Origin: Heloderma charlesbogerti | Lineage: Eukaryota; Chordata; Lepidosauria; Squamata; Helodermatidae | DNA length: 64,000 nt | Reading direction: 5' to 3' | Assembly (NCBI GenBank): GCA_026122225.1 | Contig: JANEZZ010002661.1 | Coordinates: 310,001 to 374,000, forward strand | Shown here: piece after piece, positions 10,936 through 23,274 of the stretch | Layout: every line of letters starts with the position of its first letter | How positions within the stretch are numbered: position 1 is the stretch's first letter | Program-made: the position numbers and the translations under genes | Notes under the pieces: generated by a model | The model's input: the letters and a program-made list of their open reading frames with translations, nothing else | Told to the model about the DNA's origin: nothing | Databases searched by the model: none

Positions 10936-11149
10936 AGTCTAGAGGAAAAGTGTCTCTATACTCCACAAAGAAGAGTTTCCATTTCATGCTCATTGCTTCA
11001 AAAAAAGAAATGTTTGTACATATGCTTGTCAGTGTGTGAAAACACCCTTAAGAAATGCATCTAGTGTCCACACCTTATCAGTTATTCTGGACTGGATATC
11101 TGTAGGGCAACTTTCATCACTGTAGGCCCTCATCTGAGTTGGTTTAAAT

Positions 11150-11186
11150 ACACATACACACACACACCACACACACACACACACAC
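11150..11186. repeat. (CA)n microsatellite
   Basis: About 18 CA units with two interruptions. Confidence 0.95.
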
Positions 11187-12993
11187 TTTTTCCTCTATTT
11201 TTGATGTTTGTTTCTTTTTCCACAAAAAGAAACCAGCTGACTGTACAGGAGAAACTGTGAGAGTGAATACATACAATTTACTGGTAAATGTGTAGTCATT
11301 AAATAAGACAGAGAAAAATGTTCTCATTCCATTCAGCATAACATTTGTAGGGATCAGTGCTTCTGACAGTAGGCATAAAACTTTGAGACAAATTTTAAAT
11401 TGTTTGAATGAAACGTTTTTCAAAATTAGATGGTCCAATTAAATCTTTAATTTCACCAAACCATGTCCCTCATTTCCAACAAGGTGTTCCACAATGGAGG
11501 GCATAAATATGTGTATTGTGTGTGAAAAAATGGAATTTAACTGCAAAAGGAAGGAGGAAACTATTGTACAAAATGTTAGAGTGGAACTTTTACCGTAGAG
11601 GATTCAAAACCAGACCCTTAGACCACTATGGAACTTATAAGGTTTGGACTGAACTGGCTTCCTGCTTAGTATGCCTTCAAAACTAATCTCTAGCTTTGCT
11701 AATACAATTATTGTGCTTGCTTCTTTGTCCTGTTCTCTACCTTGCAATAGTTCAGATGGACCAGTATGGAAATGGAAATAGAAAAAAATGTTTTGGCAGT
11801 CATTAACATTTCCTTTTCTATGTATTTTTTTCTAGAGGAAGACAGCTCTCTATACTAAGCCTAACTACTGGCAATCAAATGTAAACAATTAGAGAAACAA
11901 AACAAGTACAGAAAATGTTACAATAGTCCACAGGGCCTCGAAAAATTAAAGGAACCAAATATCCCCTAAGGGCTCAGTCCTGTGTGGATTGCTGGCAGCC
12001 TCTGAACTTGGAGGCTGCAGAGTATCTAGTGCAGGGTGGCTGGAGCACGAAGGCAATTTTGCCTGTCTAGCATTGGAACTTCGGAGAGGGAGGGAAGGAT
12101 GCTGGGGCAGCCATAGGAAATGTATGGATGCCGCCCTGGTCTCCTCCCTTCCCTGCCCCCATGAATGCCTCCTTTTTCTGTCTCTGTGCTCCATTTCTGA
12201 GCCTGGAGACATAGCCAGAATCATGGTGGCTACAAGGGGCAGGGGGCAGGGAGCACAGTTTCTGGGCTCTGAGGTTGGACCACTCGGCCTCAGAGTCCAG
12301 AAACCAAACAATCCTATGTCCCCCCAGATGCTGTCTAGGGGACATAGGATTGCTCCCTAAGTCTCTAGCCAATTAGTCATCACCCTAAACAAAGCAAGGT
12401 GTAGTTTTACTTGGGATTTTTGCTCTGAATACTTATGCATGGTGAAGAATATGTGTATTTAAAAGCTTGCAAATCTTAAAAGCCCCATCAAATATCATTT
12501 TGTTTGTTCTGAGAGAAATGGCACTTTTAATGTCAATGCTTTCCTTTTCAGTTCATTTGAAAGCAATAATAACATTTCTATTATATTAAAACACATCACA
12601 CACGAAGGCTTTATATTTAACTAGAGGCTTCTTGAATGCTATTCAAGATAAAAGCCTGATTGAAAGGAGAAAGACAGATAGAAAGCTGCAACTGAGGAAC
12701 AGTTGCAAAGCTGCAACACAGGAAGTGCTACCCTAGCTCTTAAACCTTGATGGATGCTTTTGCTATTAAAGTCAATATTTTAGGTAATTTCACATGCCAG
12801 TGATGCCCATCGTACTATAATTAAATTGCCATCCTCTGCTATTTTTGCTTGGAGCAGGTGGTCTTTAATCAGCCTTTTCATCACTCATGATTTCTGCAAT
12901 GCCCAATATTGCACATTGTCCTCCCTAAACTATAAAGTATATCGATCACGAGGAGCTTCAACTGCATTAAGCTTATCTTTTTTGTGGAATTGC

Positions 12994-13030
12994 AGGAGGA
13001 GGAGGAGGAGGAGGAGGAGGAGGAGGAGGA
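12994..13030. repeat. (AGG)n microsatellite
   Basis: Twelve uninterrupted AGG triplets. The open frames across it on both strands (poly-Arg, poly-Pro) are artefacts of the repeat. Confidence 0.95.
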
Positions 13031-14789
13031 AACATGGGATAACTAAGAATATTAAATTGAAACATTATCTCATTTCTGTGTCCATTTGTCAAGATGCTAG
13101 TCCTGTTTATATCAACAGGTCTAATATCTGACAAAGCACTTGCTGGAGATTGCAATCTTGTCTATGTTCTATGCATTTGAAATGCTCATTTTTCAAAAAA
13201 TATGCATTTTCATGCTTTAGTCAATTGGGAGAAAGTGAAAAATGTGCAGAGAAATACACACTTTTCTTGTCTGAGTGAACAAAAAATCAGGTGGCAAACT
13301 AGAACGGGAGCGAGTCGAGCCAAGCTTCAAACTGAAGATCAGAGTTTTGGCAAGTTTAAACATCCCTGGTTCTCCCATCCCTAACACACGCAAGAAGCTC
13401 TTGAGATCGCAGCTTGGGTATATAATTTACATAGGTCTGGTGTATGCAAGAAAAGTAATCCTGCTTCTAAAAATATCCATCAATCTAGCAGCTCCTGGTT
13501 TAGCCATTTGACTCCAGGGAAAACTAAGAAGAATAAGACCTTGTCCCTGAATGTCTTGTTACTGCTGGAAGGAAGAGGTTTACACTGTATTTTCTTCTTT
13601 TTTTCATGAAGACAAGCAGCCATTGTTTCATAAAACATGTTTTAAAACAATTCCAGAACTGATTTGGGTGTGTTTGTGGGGGCTTTTTCATTATTTAGCA
13701 TTGGCACTTTCCACCAGGTACCTGTGATAGTCACGCCAAAATTTATATCTGTTTCAGACTCAGGAATTGTGCTCATGCTTATGGGAACTACTTTTGGTTT
13801 TTCCACACTACAGCTTAAGGTCCTACAAAAACCGGCTAAACTAGATTTATCAAGATTGTAGCAGGACCACAAAAATGAACCTTTTTATTTTAGACTAGCA
13901 TGGTTCTGCAATATCTGCAACTGTGTGCAAATGTTAGCTTTCCAGAGACTTGGAAGTTGCATGGTAGAGCCATCTTTGTCTACAGTTGCGCCTTCAGATC
14001 TATCATCTATACACAACCCAAGAACCCTTGCGCACAACACCTGATGTAGGCTTATAGGCAGCACTATGCTGGTGAGAAAGACAACATTTCAGGTTTTGCA
14101 GAAGTGGCTTTTGGAGTGGAAGGACTGAGCCTTTAACATTTGATGTAAGGTGGTAGCATCCTATTGTGTTCATGTGCTCGCGGGACCCACTGCTCCCGCT
14201 TCTAAAAATAACCCCAAACAAGTGGAAACACTAGTTTCTGGAACAAGGCAGGTCAGCAGAGCTAGCAGAAGGGATTTCCGCTGAACTGTCCATTTCTGGG
14301 CTTATTTTTAGGAATACCAAAACCCCGTTGAGCAAGCAGAGGGTCTCATGAGCACAACAGAACCACCAGAGGCAGAGTAGCCCCACTGGATACTGCCCAG
14401 AGTTTCAACAGGAAAAACGTAAAATCATTTCCTCTGGGATGGAGAAGTGCATAAATTGACAGTACCTGAAGCCAATGAATGAGTCTCCTTTATGATATAC
14501 TTAAGCATAGTTAAAGTTGTTGCCTCACTGCACAAAACAGTACCTAGAATGTCAGTGAATGAGAGCTAGAGAGAAACTTATTAGTGGTGATATTTCCTAG
14601 GATGCTGGTATCATGCCCAATATTAGTTCTAATTCAGTGGCTCCCTCTACAAAAGCTTATTGTCCCCTAATGGGAAATCTACAAAGTGAGTTTCACTTCT
14701 TTATTAAAAATCAACAAGCAGAGGATGAAAAAAGTTACCCTGTTACACAATCTCCACCGCTCCTTTCTCCATCTCCCCCCTCCCTCCCC

Positions 14790-14827
14790 CCTCTCTCTCT
14801 CTCACACACACACGCATACACACACAC
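14790..14827. repeat. (CT)n(CA)n compound microsatellite
   Basis: CT repeats pass into CA repeats with one CGCATA interruption, preceded by C-rich DNA. Confidence 0.9.
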
Positions 14828-16106
14828 TTGCCCTTTCATTGCAGCCCCTTAAGTACCTCTGTGAGCCAATTCATCATTATCATCATCCAGTCCCCCCCCC
14901 CCCATTCCAGTTGAAAGAGAAAATCCCTTTTGGTCGAAAGTGCAGAATGTGACAGCTACTTAGAAATCACCCATGTACAAAATCAACTGGAAGGAAATGA
15001 CCTTTTCAAGTGTGGTCTTTAGACAGATGAGATTACACCATCCAAAGAGCAGCTATGGGAAGAAGGTATTTAGCCTCAATTAAACCCCTTTTGCTACTTC
15101 TTTCTTACTTCTCCCCCACAATCATATGAAGGGGACAAGGAGAGGATCAGTCAATTCCAGCAGCAACAATGATCATCCCCCACTCTTTGGTCAATAAATT
15201 GCTGCCACTTACAAGTCAGATCTGATTAAGATGCAGCTAAGATTGAAAGGTTATCAAGAGAGCAGACTCCACTGCTAATACCTCCTTTGAGCTTTCTCAA
15301 ATCACATTGCTTGTTGCACTTTGACAATCTGATTTAATCCTGCAGAGTAACAGTAACACTAACTCTGCTACCAACATATATGTGCACGTCACCATTCCTG
15401 ATAAGAATGTTTGCATCAGGATTCAGGACAACATCAGCCAACCATTCCAGCCGGGGACAGCTAGCATTTGAAAAATAAACAGCTGGCTGTGATTGATTCA
15501 ATGACTGATAATTTTAGTCACTTCAAGTGCTAATGTGCATTTGATATTCATGTCAGAATCCGAGCTGTTTGGTTTCAGGCACCTTTAGATCTTCAGGGAG
15601 TGGGGGAGGGGGGGAATGGAAACAGGAGAGTATTCTCTATTTAATCCTCTTGAACTTCACAGAAGGAAATGAATTAAGTCATTTTCCTGTCAGCCATCCG
15701 ATGTGTGTTTTCCTTACCCCTTTGCTTTGCACCTGCCTCCCATTTATGAAGGATCTCCTGAGGCTGGCTATCAAGGCTAGATAGAACAGAAAGGGAAGAG
15801 TTCTCTTACCGCAGCAGCCTCACCATCACCAGTTCTAACTCAATATCAGGTGACTTAATCTATTCCGAATTCTACCAACTGTATCGATGAGGCGGGCAAA
15901 GTGTCCCCAACCATAATGGACAAAAGTGAGATTCTAAGAACTGCTTCTTGCATTCTTTTTAAAGGCATTCTCACATAGTAGAATCACCTGTGTTTTGTGT
16001 TGGGTGGGTGGAGCTCCTGCCCGGGCATCTCTGACAATAGCATGCTGAGAACGAAATTAACATTCTTCCTCAGATACGCAAAAATACTATAGTATTTGCA
16101 ATGCTG

Positions 16107-16136
16107 CTACTACTACTACTACTACTAATAATAATA
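16107..16136. repeat. (CTA)n/(ATA)n microsatellite
   Basis: A run of CTA triplets passing into AATAAT. Confidence 0.85.
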
Positions 16137-16308
16137 TGGGGGGAGCCATGGTTTGTGTGCAGAAAGTCCCAGGTTCGATCCTTGGTATCTTTACGTACAG
16201 CTGGAAAAATTCCTGCCTGAAACTTTGGAGAGCTATTGCCTGTCAGTGTTAACAATATTGGGCTATGGACCAGTCTGACTCCGTATAAGGCAGCTTCCTA
16301 TGTTCCTA
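16137..16308 (+). mobile_element. tRNA-derived SINE
   Basis: Contains GTCCCAGGTTCGATCC, a B-box-like promoter element, then CTATGGACCAGTCTGACTCC and ends GCAGCTTCCTATGTTC. Copies on the opposite strand lie at 53985-54185 and 59195-59420. Head and tail are both present, though the A box is weak. Confidence 0.8.
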
Positions 16309-16829
16309 ACTAGGCACTGTACATTTAAAGTAAAAACAAAAAAAGGCCCTGCCTGCAGTCACACAGTCTACAGTTATAAATAAAACATAACAGGGATGAA
16401 AGTAAAGTAAAAGGGAAGGCGGGTTAAAGAGCAAAGTATAATGAACAATATACAAAAATAATAAACACATCTTAAAGCAAATACAACACGAAGTTTGATG
16501 ATACTACATTTGTCTCATGCAGTAATGATGTTCATATGACACATGATACCCCATTCAATGAGGCCCTAGGCAGTCTTGTTATTTGATATAAAAACAATTC
16601 ATCTTCATTTGCCACAAGAAGCTGGAAGACAGGATTCCAAATATTAGTTTTGGAATGGGCATATACTGAAGGCAGACAACTGGGCTTTAATCACCACTCC
16701 CCAAGAGTTAAAGATGATGTGACAGAGACATAGTTGTCATACTTGTACACACTTATCCCTCTATGATTCTTTCTCAAACAGGTTTTGCAGGCTTTTGTGG
16801 TGCTTCTAAAATCTATTCAATTAGAGATT

Positions 16830-16940
16830 GTTGTTGTTCAGTCGTTAAGTCGTGTCCGACTCTTCGTGACCCCATGGACCATAGCATGCCAGGCCTTCCT
16901 GTTCTCCGCTCTCTCCTGGAGCGTGCTCAAATTCATATTC
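16830..16940 (-). mobile_element. BovB LINE, 3' fragment with target duplication
   Basis: Only the last 111 bases of BovB: CAGTCGTTAAGTCGTGTCCG at the 3' end and the tail coding region to about TTCATATTC. It is flanked by the direct repeat ATTAGAGATT at 16820-16829 and 16941-16950, so this is a genuine 5'-truncated insertion and not a copy of part of the larger element by recombination. Confidence 0.92.
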
Positions 16941-17551
16941 ATTAGAGATTACAACTGGACAAAAATAAAGTACATACATCATGGGAAATGACATTTATCA
17001 TGGTCCCCAGGGCTTGAACCAGGAATCTCAAGGTCTGAGGCAAAAATCTAGCCTAGTGAGCAATTATGGACAGTGGGTGCTTAGGCCTTAGACCTCATTT
17101 CAAGCGCAGAAAGAAATAGGGTTGTGCAACATCAAACCCTGCAACTGGCAGGCAGTATGAAGCCTCTGGATTGGTCAGGCTTGATATAATAGATGGCTCC
17201 ACAGACTACTTGGTGACTGCACTCCAGCACCCCCAGCTGAAGCATGGAACTCAGGGAACCTGAGCTGGAGAATCTCCAGGTCGAGATTTGGGTTCAGTTG
17301 ACTTGGCCCTGCCTGTTGGCCTGCCCCAATCAAAGCACAGTGACTCTTTAGAAAACTGTTGTTTGTGTCCAGGTTTAGCAACACTGTGCTGTAGCTTTTA
17401 GCTCATTTATCGTAAGAGTAAAGAATCCTTGCTTTGCCTTGAATAACAGAACAGTGTGCTACATATGAAACACCAGGAGAACCATCTCCTCTTCTCAGAA
17501 TAGGAACATGCATTGTGAGACGGGACAATGGAAGACACTGTTGGTACTTAC

Positions 17552-17679
17552 AAATACTTCGATGGTGATGGGGACAGTGCTGTTGAGTGCTGGGACACCT
17601 GCATCCTTAGCCATCACTGTCAAGTAAAGAACGCCATTGAGAACTTGCTCATAATCCAAAGGGCGGACAACACTTATCA
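17552..17679 (-). CDS. CDH23: CDH23 exon (C-terminal half of EC6, human c.1859-1986 equivalent)
   Basis: A 128-base exon: two bases complete a valine codon, then 42 codons from ISVVRPLDYEQ through TIEVF. PLDYE is the cadherin LDRE-type calcium motif and LTVMAKDAGVPALNST is the DxG/NST strand typical of EC6 in CDH23. The acceptor is CCTTTTCAG|TG and the donor GTATTT|GTAAGTACC. It ends in phase 0, so DENDN follows directly from the exon at 8748-8820. It is separated from the preceding exon by an intron of only 95 bases, while its downstream intron is about 8.7 kb. No frameshift or stop is present. Confidence 0.96.
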
Positions 17680-17774
17680 CTGAAAAGGCAAGAAACCTGT
17701 GTTGGCAATTATTGACATTACACATTTTTTAAAAATCTGAGCATAATGCACATACATACATGGCTTGGACTCAC
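17680..17774 (-). other. CDH23: CDH23 short intron (95 bp)
   Basis: Very short intron between the two EC6 exons, with GTGAGT donor and TTTTCAG acceptor; AT-rich, no repeats. Confidence 0.93.
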
Positions 17775-17880
17775 CTCCATAACCTTCAGACAAAGTAATG
17801 TCAAAGTAACTTCGGAATGCAGAAGCATCCACAATGCTATAAGTGATCTGGTTGTTTGGAGGAGAATCTTCATCAGATGC
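17775..17880 (-). CDS. CDH23: CDH23 exon (middle of EC6, human c.1753-1858 equivalent)
   Basis: A 106-base exon of 35 codons plus one base. It reads ASDEDSPPNNQITYSIVDAS and continues to SEGYG. DED is the DxD calcium motif of EC6 and PPNNQITYSI matches vertebrate CDH23 almost exactly. The acceptor is TAACCTAG|GCA and the donor ATGGAG|GTGAGTCC. The trailing G joins TG of the following exon to make GTG (Val), giving the expected GYGVIS junction. Phase and length both match the human exon as remembered. It was too short to appear as a long open frame and was found by reading the minus strand next to the 17.6 kb exon. Confidence 0.95.
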
Positions 17881-18471
17881 CTAGGTTAAATCAGAAGAAA
17901 TGCCTTAATATTACCAATATATTGATATATATTGATATGTATTGGAACTTTTAGATAATAGGCTATACTATAATTACCAATGGAGAATATTCTTATGAAT
18001 GTTTGTCAAGCCATGCCAGCCATATACTTTGTTGGGGAAACTGGGTGCAGATACCTGTCTTAGAGCATCTGATGTGTGACAGTGGATTTGCTGGCTGCTA
18101 GGAATGCTCATGTTGCTTGCCCCACTTATGCTCTACTTGTATATTTGTAAGTAAGACAAATATTACACAAATACCACAAGTCTTCAGTGGCCTTTCCTCC
18201 AAAAGGAAGTCAGAGCCAGGTAGTCCTACTCCAGGAACATCTCACTGCTGGGGGAAGTGGGGAACACTTAACAGCCTCTGAGCTTCAGCTCTTTTCTCAG
18301 ATATTTCCCAAGAAAACTAATACGAGTCATATCATGTTCTTGGTAGGGTTACTGATGTTGTATTCCATTTCTGGATTTTGTTGTGAAGAAGTGCTTCTTT
18401 CAATAGAGAGGAACTAATTTCCCTGCAGTGATGCACATGATGGCTGGACAGATAGGATACGGAATATTACC

Positions 18472-18705
18472 AGTGTTGTGTAGTGGATAGAGTATTGGGT
18501 TGGGACTTTGGAGATCTGGGTTCTAGTCCTCACTTGGCCATGAAGCTCACTAAGTGACTTTGGGCCAGTCACTGACTCTCAGCTTAACCTACCTCACAGG
18601 GTTGTTGTGAGGATAAAATAGAGAGGAGGAGGGCTATGTGAGCCTCCTTGGGTTCCTTGCAAGAGGAAAAAAGGTGGGATATAAATGTAATAAAAATATT
18701 GTCTA
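18472..18705 (+). mobile_element. tRNA-derived CORE-like SINE
   Basis: Starts CCAGTGTTGTGTAGTGGATA (A-box-like), has GGGTTCTAGTCC (B-box-like), then GACTTTGGGCCAGTCACTGA and CACAGGGTTGTTGTGAGGAT, the block shared with MIR/CORE-type SINEs, ending GGGATATAAATGTAATAAAA. Essentially full length. Confidence 0.85.
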
Positions 18706-21449
18706 TTTCATCATGAGCTGATCTGCTAGTCGGGAAGGAAACTAAGTTGTCACATGGAACCATGGGCTGAACACCTCCCAGCTAGTGAATCTGCTCCCAA
18801 TGAAAGGCTGAATAAGATTTGCTGTCTGGGAAGAACTCTAACTGGACACATCAAGCGGCGGTCTGAAGGCCTCCTCCCTTGCCAGTGGATAAGGTAGTGC
18901 CCCAGCCTGCTGAGTGCAGCTTTTTGATTCTATAAACTGCATGCCCACAAAGAGTAGCAGTAGAATATTCCAGGAAGAGAAATGGCAAAGAGCTTATCAA
19001 AAGGGAATGTGTGTGATGTGAACACAGCCTGAAGATCATTCTAAAATTACACTTGCATATACACACCCTGAGGCTGTTCTAACAGGGCTCAGGAAAAAAA
19101 TTGATTTTTATTGCTTTCTAGTAGGGGAAGGTTAAGATTTCATTATCAAGTAATAGGTCAACTAGCCCCTTCCTACAGTGATTTTTAAAATGATCCAAAT
19201 GAGAATAATGTGGGTAATGACTCTATTCACAGGAACCTTTTCTTTCAAGTGAGCCTCTGCTTTTGATTCTGCATTTATAGCAGGTGAAATATTGTGAAAT
19301 CCTTTTGACTTTCCTTCTTCTCCTTTCATTGCTTTGTATCCACTGGCATAGCTTGTCAATGTGCATAAAGCTTTGTAATGCCAATAAAGGCTGTCCAAGT
19401 GGGATGTCCTCTCATCTCATACATTTCAAGCACATCCAAATGGAAGCGTGGCTTCTGTCAGTAATGCTGCATCTCCATGTAGCAGAGCATTCATGTTCTC
19501 CTACAGCATTCACAAGAAATGCCTAAGTGGAGAGGGTACAGGGCAGGCATTCAGGAGTAATGGAAAGACAGCTCTCCCTATTTAATGTGCCTTCATTACC
19601 TAGACAAATGATAACATCCTTCCAATCCAGGCACAAAAATTCACAGGTAAGTCCCAATCACCTGCAGTGTAATGAAATCTGATTCAGTAAAATCCTGGGC
19701 CTAAAGCACAGTGATGGGTGAGCTCTTTCTGAGTCACCTCATAATGAATTCAGTTTTTGCTGAGCTTTCTCAGGGAATCCTCAATAAAGGCAGAGGGATT
19801 CCAACATAATCTCTGCACCCAGCAAACATATCCTTCCAACTCACACTTGGTGGGGAGGAACCAGTGGTGAAGACAGGTGAAGCATTGTAGGTCTAATCCT
19901 TAAAGCCAGGAGACTCCATGTCCAAAATGTCATTTACTCCCTAGGTTCATGGAAATTAGAGTTTCCTATGACCCCGATTCAATAAATTGGGCCAGGAGGC
20001 ATAGGAAAACAAGTCCCATGCTCCTGTGCCTGTTAGGAGCACAGAGTATCAACTGGCATGCCACCTCAAACTGTTACAGATAAAGCTTACACAACAACTC
20101 TCTCCCCCTTCCAAGAATAAACATTAAGAGCCAGCAAATATCCAACTGACAACAGATAGATACAGATGACAATGCATTCTTCCAGATATCCACATCTGCA
20201 TCTCAGTATTCTTATCCTTGTCTCTCCCACTTCCTTTCTCTTGTATAAACCACATGACCAAAGTTAGCCTGTGAAAAAGTTCATTCTCTCTCTTGTATGC
20301 ATCCTCAAAATAAAGAGAGCATCTCATACTTTTCTGTACTTTGGCCTGGGCAGAAAGTTGATTGGAATCTACTTGTATCTAGGCAATTTGTAATAGATCT
20401 GCAAGGGTTTCTGACTTTCAACTGTTTAACAATAGCAACAACAAAAAGGCTCCACCTCACTAAATCAGGGAGCTGAAATGAATAATGCTTGTAGGAAAAG
20501 TAGGAGTGAATTTTTGTTTGAAAACACTGTGAGCTAAGTTCTGGTACTGAGAACAAATTCTTGGGCTCAGCATGTGCTCAAAGGTGCCCTGGTGTATTGT
20601 TTCAGGCCTTGAGTTCTTACGATGCTCAGAGATATAGTTTGGGTTGCAGGGTTCTGGTAGGAATCAGATCTTGAATAGAGATCAGGCTGGATCAGGTTCC
20701 TCAGGAATTAAGGCCGAAAGAGATCAGCACCACAGAAAGCTCCAAGTGGTGTCAGGGCTGGAAGCCAGAAAGGATTGTCTGTATGTTGCTCCAACAAAGA
20801 CCAGAATAAGACTGAGGCTTAAATAGGACATTACTGGTGTATAGGCTGGTTAGCTTTTCCTCCACCATTACTGATGCTTTGACCCATAAAGGGGCTTGGT
20901 TTGTTTTAGCAGCCTCAGTCTGCAGTGATGTAGAAGTGGTTGTGGCATGCTAGAGTCTTCCTGACCTGAGACCTTAGAGTCTGAGGATGATAATGGAACC
21001 TCCTCTGGAGAGAGGGTTTCTCTGGAGAATTGGGTCCTGGGGAGACAGAAGCTTCATGATGCCTTTCCATTGGTGAATCTTCTTGTACCGACTCTAGAGT
21101 CTCTTCTGAGGATGAGGGGTCAGAATCCTCAGAGGATGACAGTTGGGGTGCTGGTCCATGACACCTGTTCCTTCATTCTAAGTGTGGTCTGCCTGGCATC
21201 AACAATGCCATCCTTTTGGCACCAGATTAAGGCTTTCCTTTACTCCCAGGCACTTGACAGTGTATGATAAAAAATTGTTTTAACTTGTCCTGCAAAGTTT
21301 ATTGTCAAGTGTTTTGTTTTAAATTGTTTGGTATGTAAATGATTTTTATATTATGTTTTGTATATTTAAGTTTTTAATCCTTCCTTTGTAAACTGCCCAG
21401 AGAACTTTGGCTATTGGGAAGGACAGAAATGTAAGAAATAAATAAATAT

Positions 21450-21825
21450 GCCCTGGTTTGCACATAACAACAAACTATGTGTTGTTTAACTCATGGACTG
21501 TTGGGGCCGTGCAGGAGCGAGCAAGAACATAGCCTCATGACCATTTCCACTTTGTTTCTGGGTTACAAAACTGTTTGCTGTGATGTCCGAACCTGGAATT
21601 CTCAGTTGTTGAGAGAAAAACAACCCAGAGTTTTAGCCTAACAACAAACCATAAGTTAAAATTCTGGGTTATTTCTCCCAGAACAAACCAGATTTCCAGG
21701 TTTGTGTGTTGCGGCAAACTGGATGCAAAGCAGAAGTGGCGAGTGGTTGCAAAGCAGCGTACTCGGTTGCTCGCTGTCACATGGCTCCAACAACTCATGC
21801 ATTGTTGTTACGTGTGAAGCGGGTC
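21450..21825. repeat. Palindromic MITE (family P3)
   Basis: Ends CCCTGGTTTGCACATAACAA and the complement of TTGTTACGTGTGAAGCGGG pair. The interior has mirrored AACAACCCAGAG and TTCTGGGTTA units. The flanks TAAATATG and TCTATATG agree at six of eight positions and may be a decayed target duplication. Confidence 0.75.
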
Positions 21826-23036
21826 TATATGTCTGCTCTCCTGAGCCACTACTTTGTATTTGACTCTGGCGGGTGGACCTCAAAGTGCTAGTGAAAAAAC
21901 TAGAAGAAGATCCCACAAGCCTTAACTCTGCCCACCTCTGTTGTACACTGCTTGTAATTCCTGCTCTAGATTGCTGATAAATGGCATCCATATTTCTGAA
22001 AACATACTTCTTTAAAGTATGTTAGAAAACGTACTTTAATTTTTAAAAATCCTACTGAATATATACAAGAACATCACAAGAAAGCAACACAGAAATAATA
22101 TAGAAGTGAAAAAATAGGAGATAATTTAATTATTAATTTAACCAGTCTTTTTTTCCTTTAAACTCTTCTCTCTTGGCCTAAATCAGTTCTGAGAGCTGAC
22201 AAATAGTTATGACATCTCAAAGCCTTGCATACCATTATCCCTGGTGGAGCAGATGTTTTCCTCTGCATGCCATAGAGAGCATAGCTGCTGTCAGGACAGG
22301 CACTGCCAGTTTTCTGTATGTGACTTGTTTACCTTCTCCCTCTAGACTAGTGATATGCTGAAATAGGAGGCACATTTTTGTAAATAATTTTGCTTCCTTT
22401 GGTATTTTTCACACCCCTTTGTGAAAAAGTGCATCTTTGGGAAAGAAGGAAGTGCATCCTATTGAAAGTAATAGAGCAAGGAAGGAATCCCCCACATTTG
22501 AATATGCATCTGTTGTTCCTCTGCGTTGCCATTACTTTCAATGAGATATGCATTGGGACATGCACTCCAGTAAAAGAGAGCCTGGTCTGATGGCTCTGGC
22601 AATGGTGACATATTCTCTCTTGCTCCTCTCCCCACCAAGCATTAGCAGATCAAGGGAACAATGGTTGTGAGCAAGTATGAAAAACATGCATGAAAGAATG
22701 GAATATGATTTTTCACATATATTTTCATCTTCCCTGAAATGGCAACTTTTGCTGTGAAAATCAAACCTCACAAAAATTCTGTGCAGCACTACTCAGGCTA
22801 TCCAGGACAGGTTTTGACTCTAGTGAAATGCCATCACCTCAAAACCTTTTAAAATGGTAGCATGTGTTGTACACATGATGGACATTTTGCTGAACACATT
22901 TCCCACAAGCACGGTTCTAGCTGGGCTAAAACACAGTTTCCAGCAACAAATACATCACAAGCAGCCTTTAATTTACATTGATATTCTGTGCACATGAAAT
23001 AAGTATATCAGGGGGTTCTAAACATCAGTTTCTTAC

Positions 23037-23274
23037 CCTCACACGGACCACCTGAGCGACTGAAGGTTCATTTTCCCGTAAAGCTCCCAAATAAGAATCC
23101 TTCTGGAAGGTGGGGATGTTGTCATTAACATCCAGGACATTAATGCGGACTCTCCCTGTTGTCTCTTCCCCGCCCCCATCTCTGGCAATGATAGTCAGTG
23201 TATAGCGTTGGGTTGTCTCAAAGTCCAGCCGGGCAATCAGTGTGATTATGCCTGTGTCCTTGTCTAATGAGAAT
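23037..23274 (-). CDS. CDH23: CDH23 exon (end of EC5, start of EC6, human c.1515-1752 equivalent)
   Basis: The largest exon in the window: 238 bases, one base completing an arginine codon, then 79 codons. It runs from FSLDKDTG through LDFE, TLTIIARDGGGEETTGRV, INVLDVNDNIPTF and ALRENEPSV to VRVR. LDFE replaces the usual LDYE/LDRE motif. DVNDN is the EC5-EC6 calcium linker and ENEP holds the next repeat's base glutamate. The acceptor is GGCTTCCAG|A and the donor GTGAGG|GTAAGAAAC. It is in frame with the exons on both sides. The block from IARDGGG to the linker is nearly identical to human CDH23, which makes the gene call firm. Confidence 0.97.

Larger units (their letters stand above)
8821..17551 (-). 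other. CDH23: CDH23 intron (about 8.7 kb)
   Basis: No further exon found. It contains G-rich simple sequence (9121-9162), a P1-like palindrome (10128-10235), a SINE remnant (10839-10935), microsatellites (11150-11186, 12994-13030, 14790-14827, 16107-16136), a SINE (16137-16308) and a short BovB tail (16830-16940). Blocks 11190-12990, 13040-14780 and 14850-16100 show no gene; 15180-15560 is repeat-free and could be conserved non-coding DNA. Confidence 0.8.
17881..23036 (-). other. CDH23: CDH23 intron (about 5.2 kb)
   Basis: Contains a SINE (18472-18705) and a P3 MITE (21450-21825). The remainder (17881-18470, 18710-21440, 21830-23036) shows no gene; open frames there are short and lack family resemblance. 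Confidence 0.8.

Noticed and set aside
12309..12352. 15-bp perfect inverted repeat around CAATCCTATGTCCCC
   Set aside because: Shares CAATCCTATG with the P2 palindrome family, so probably a remnant of that and not a new feature.
12826..13155. Open frames with poly-Arg or poly-Pro runs
   Set aside because: Produced by the AGG microsatellite.
16137..16308. tRNA gene suggested by A- and B-box-like sequences (also at 18472, 49097, 53985, 59195)
   Set aside because: No cloverleaf with a proper acceptor stem can be seen; SINE body and tail follow, so these are SINE heads.
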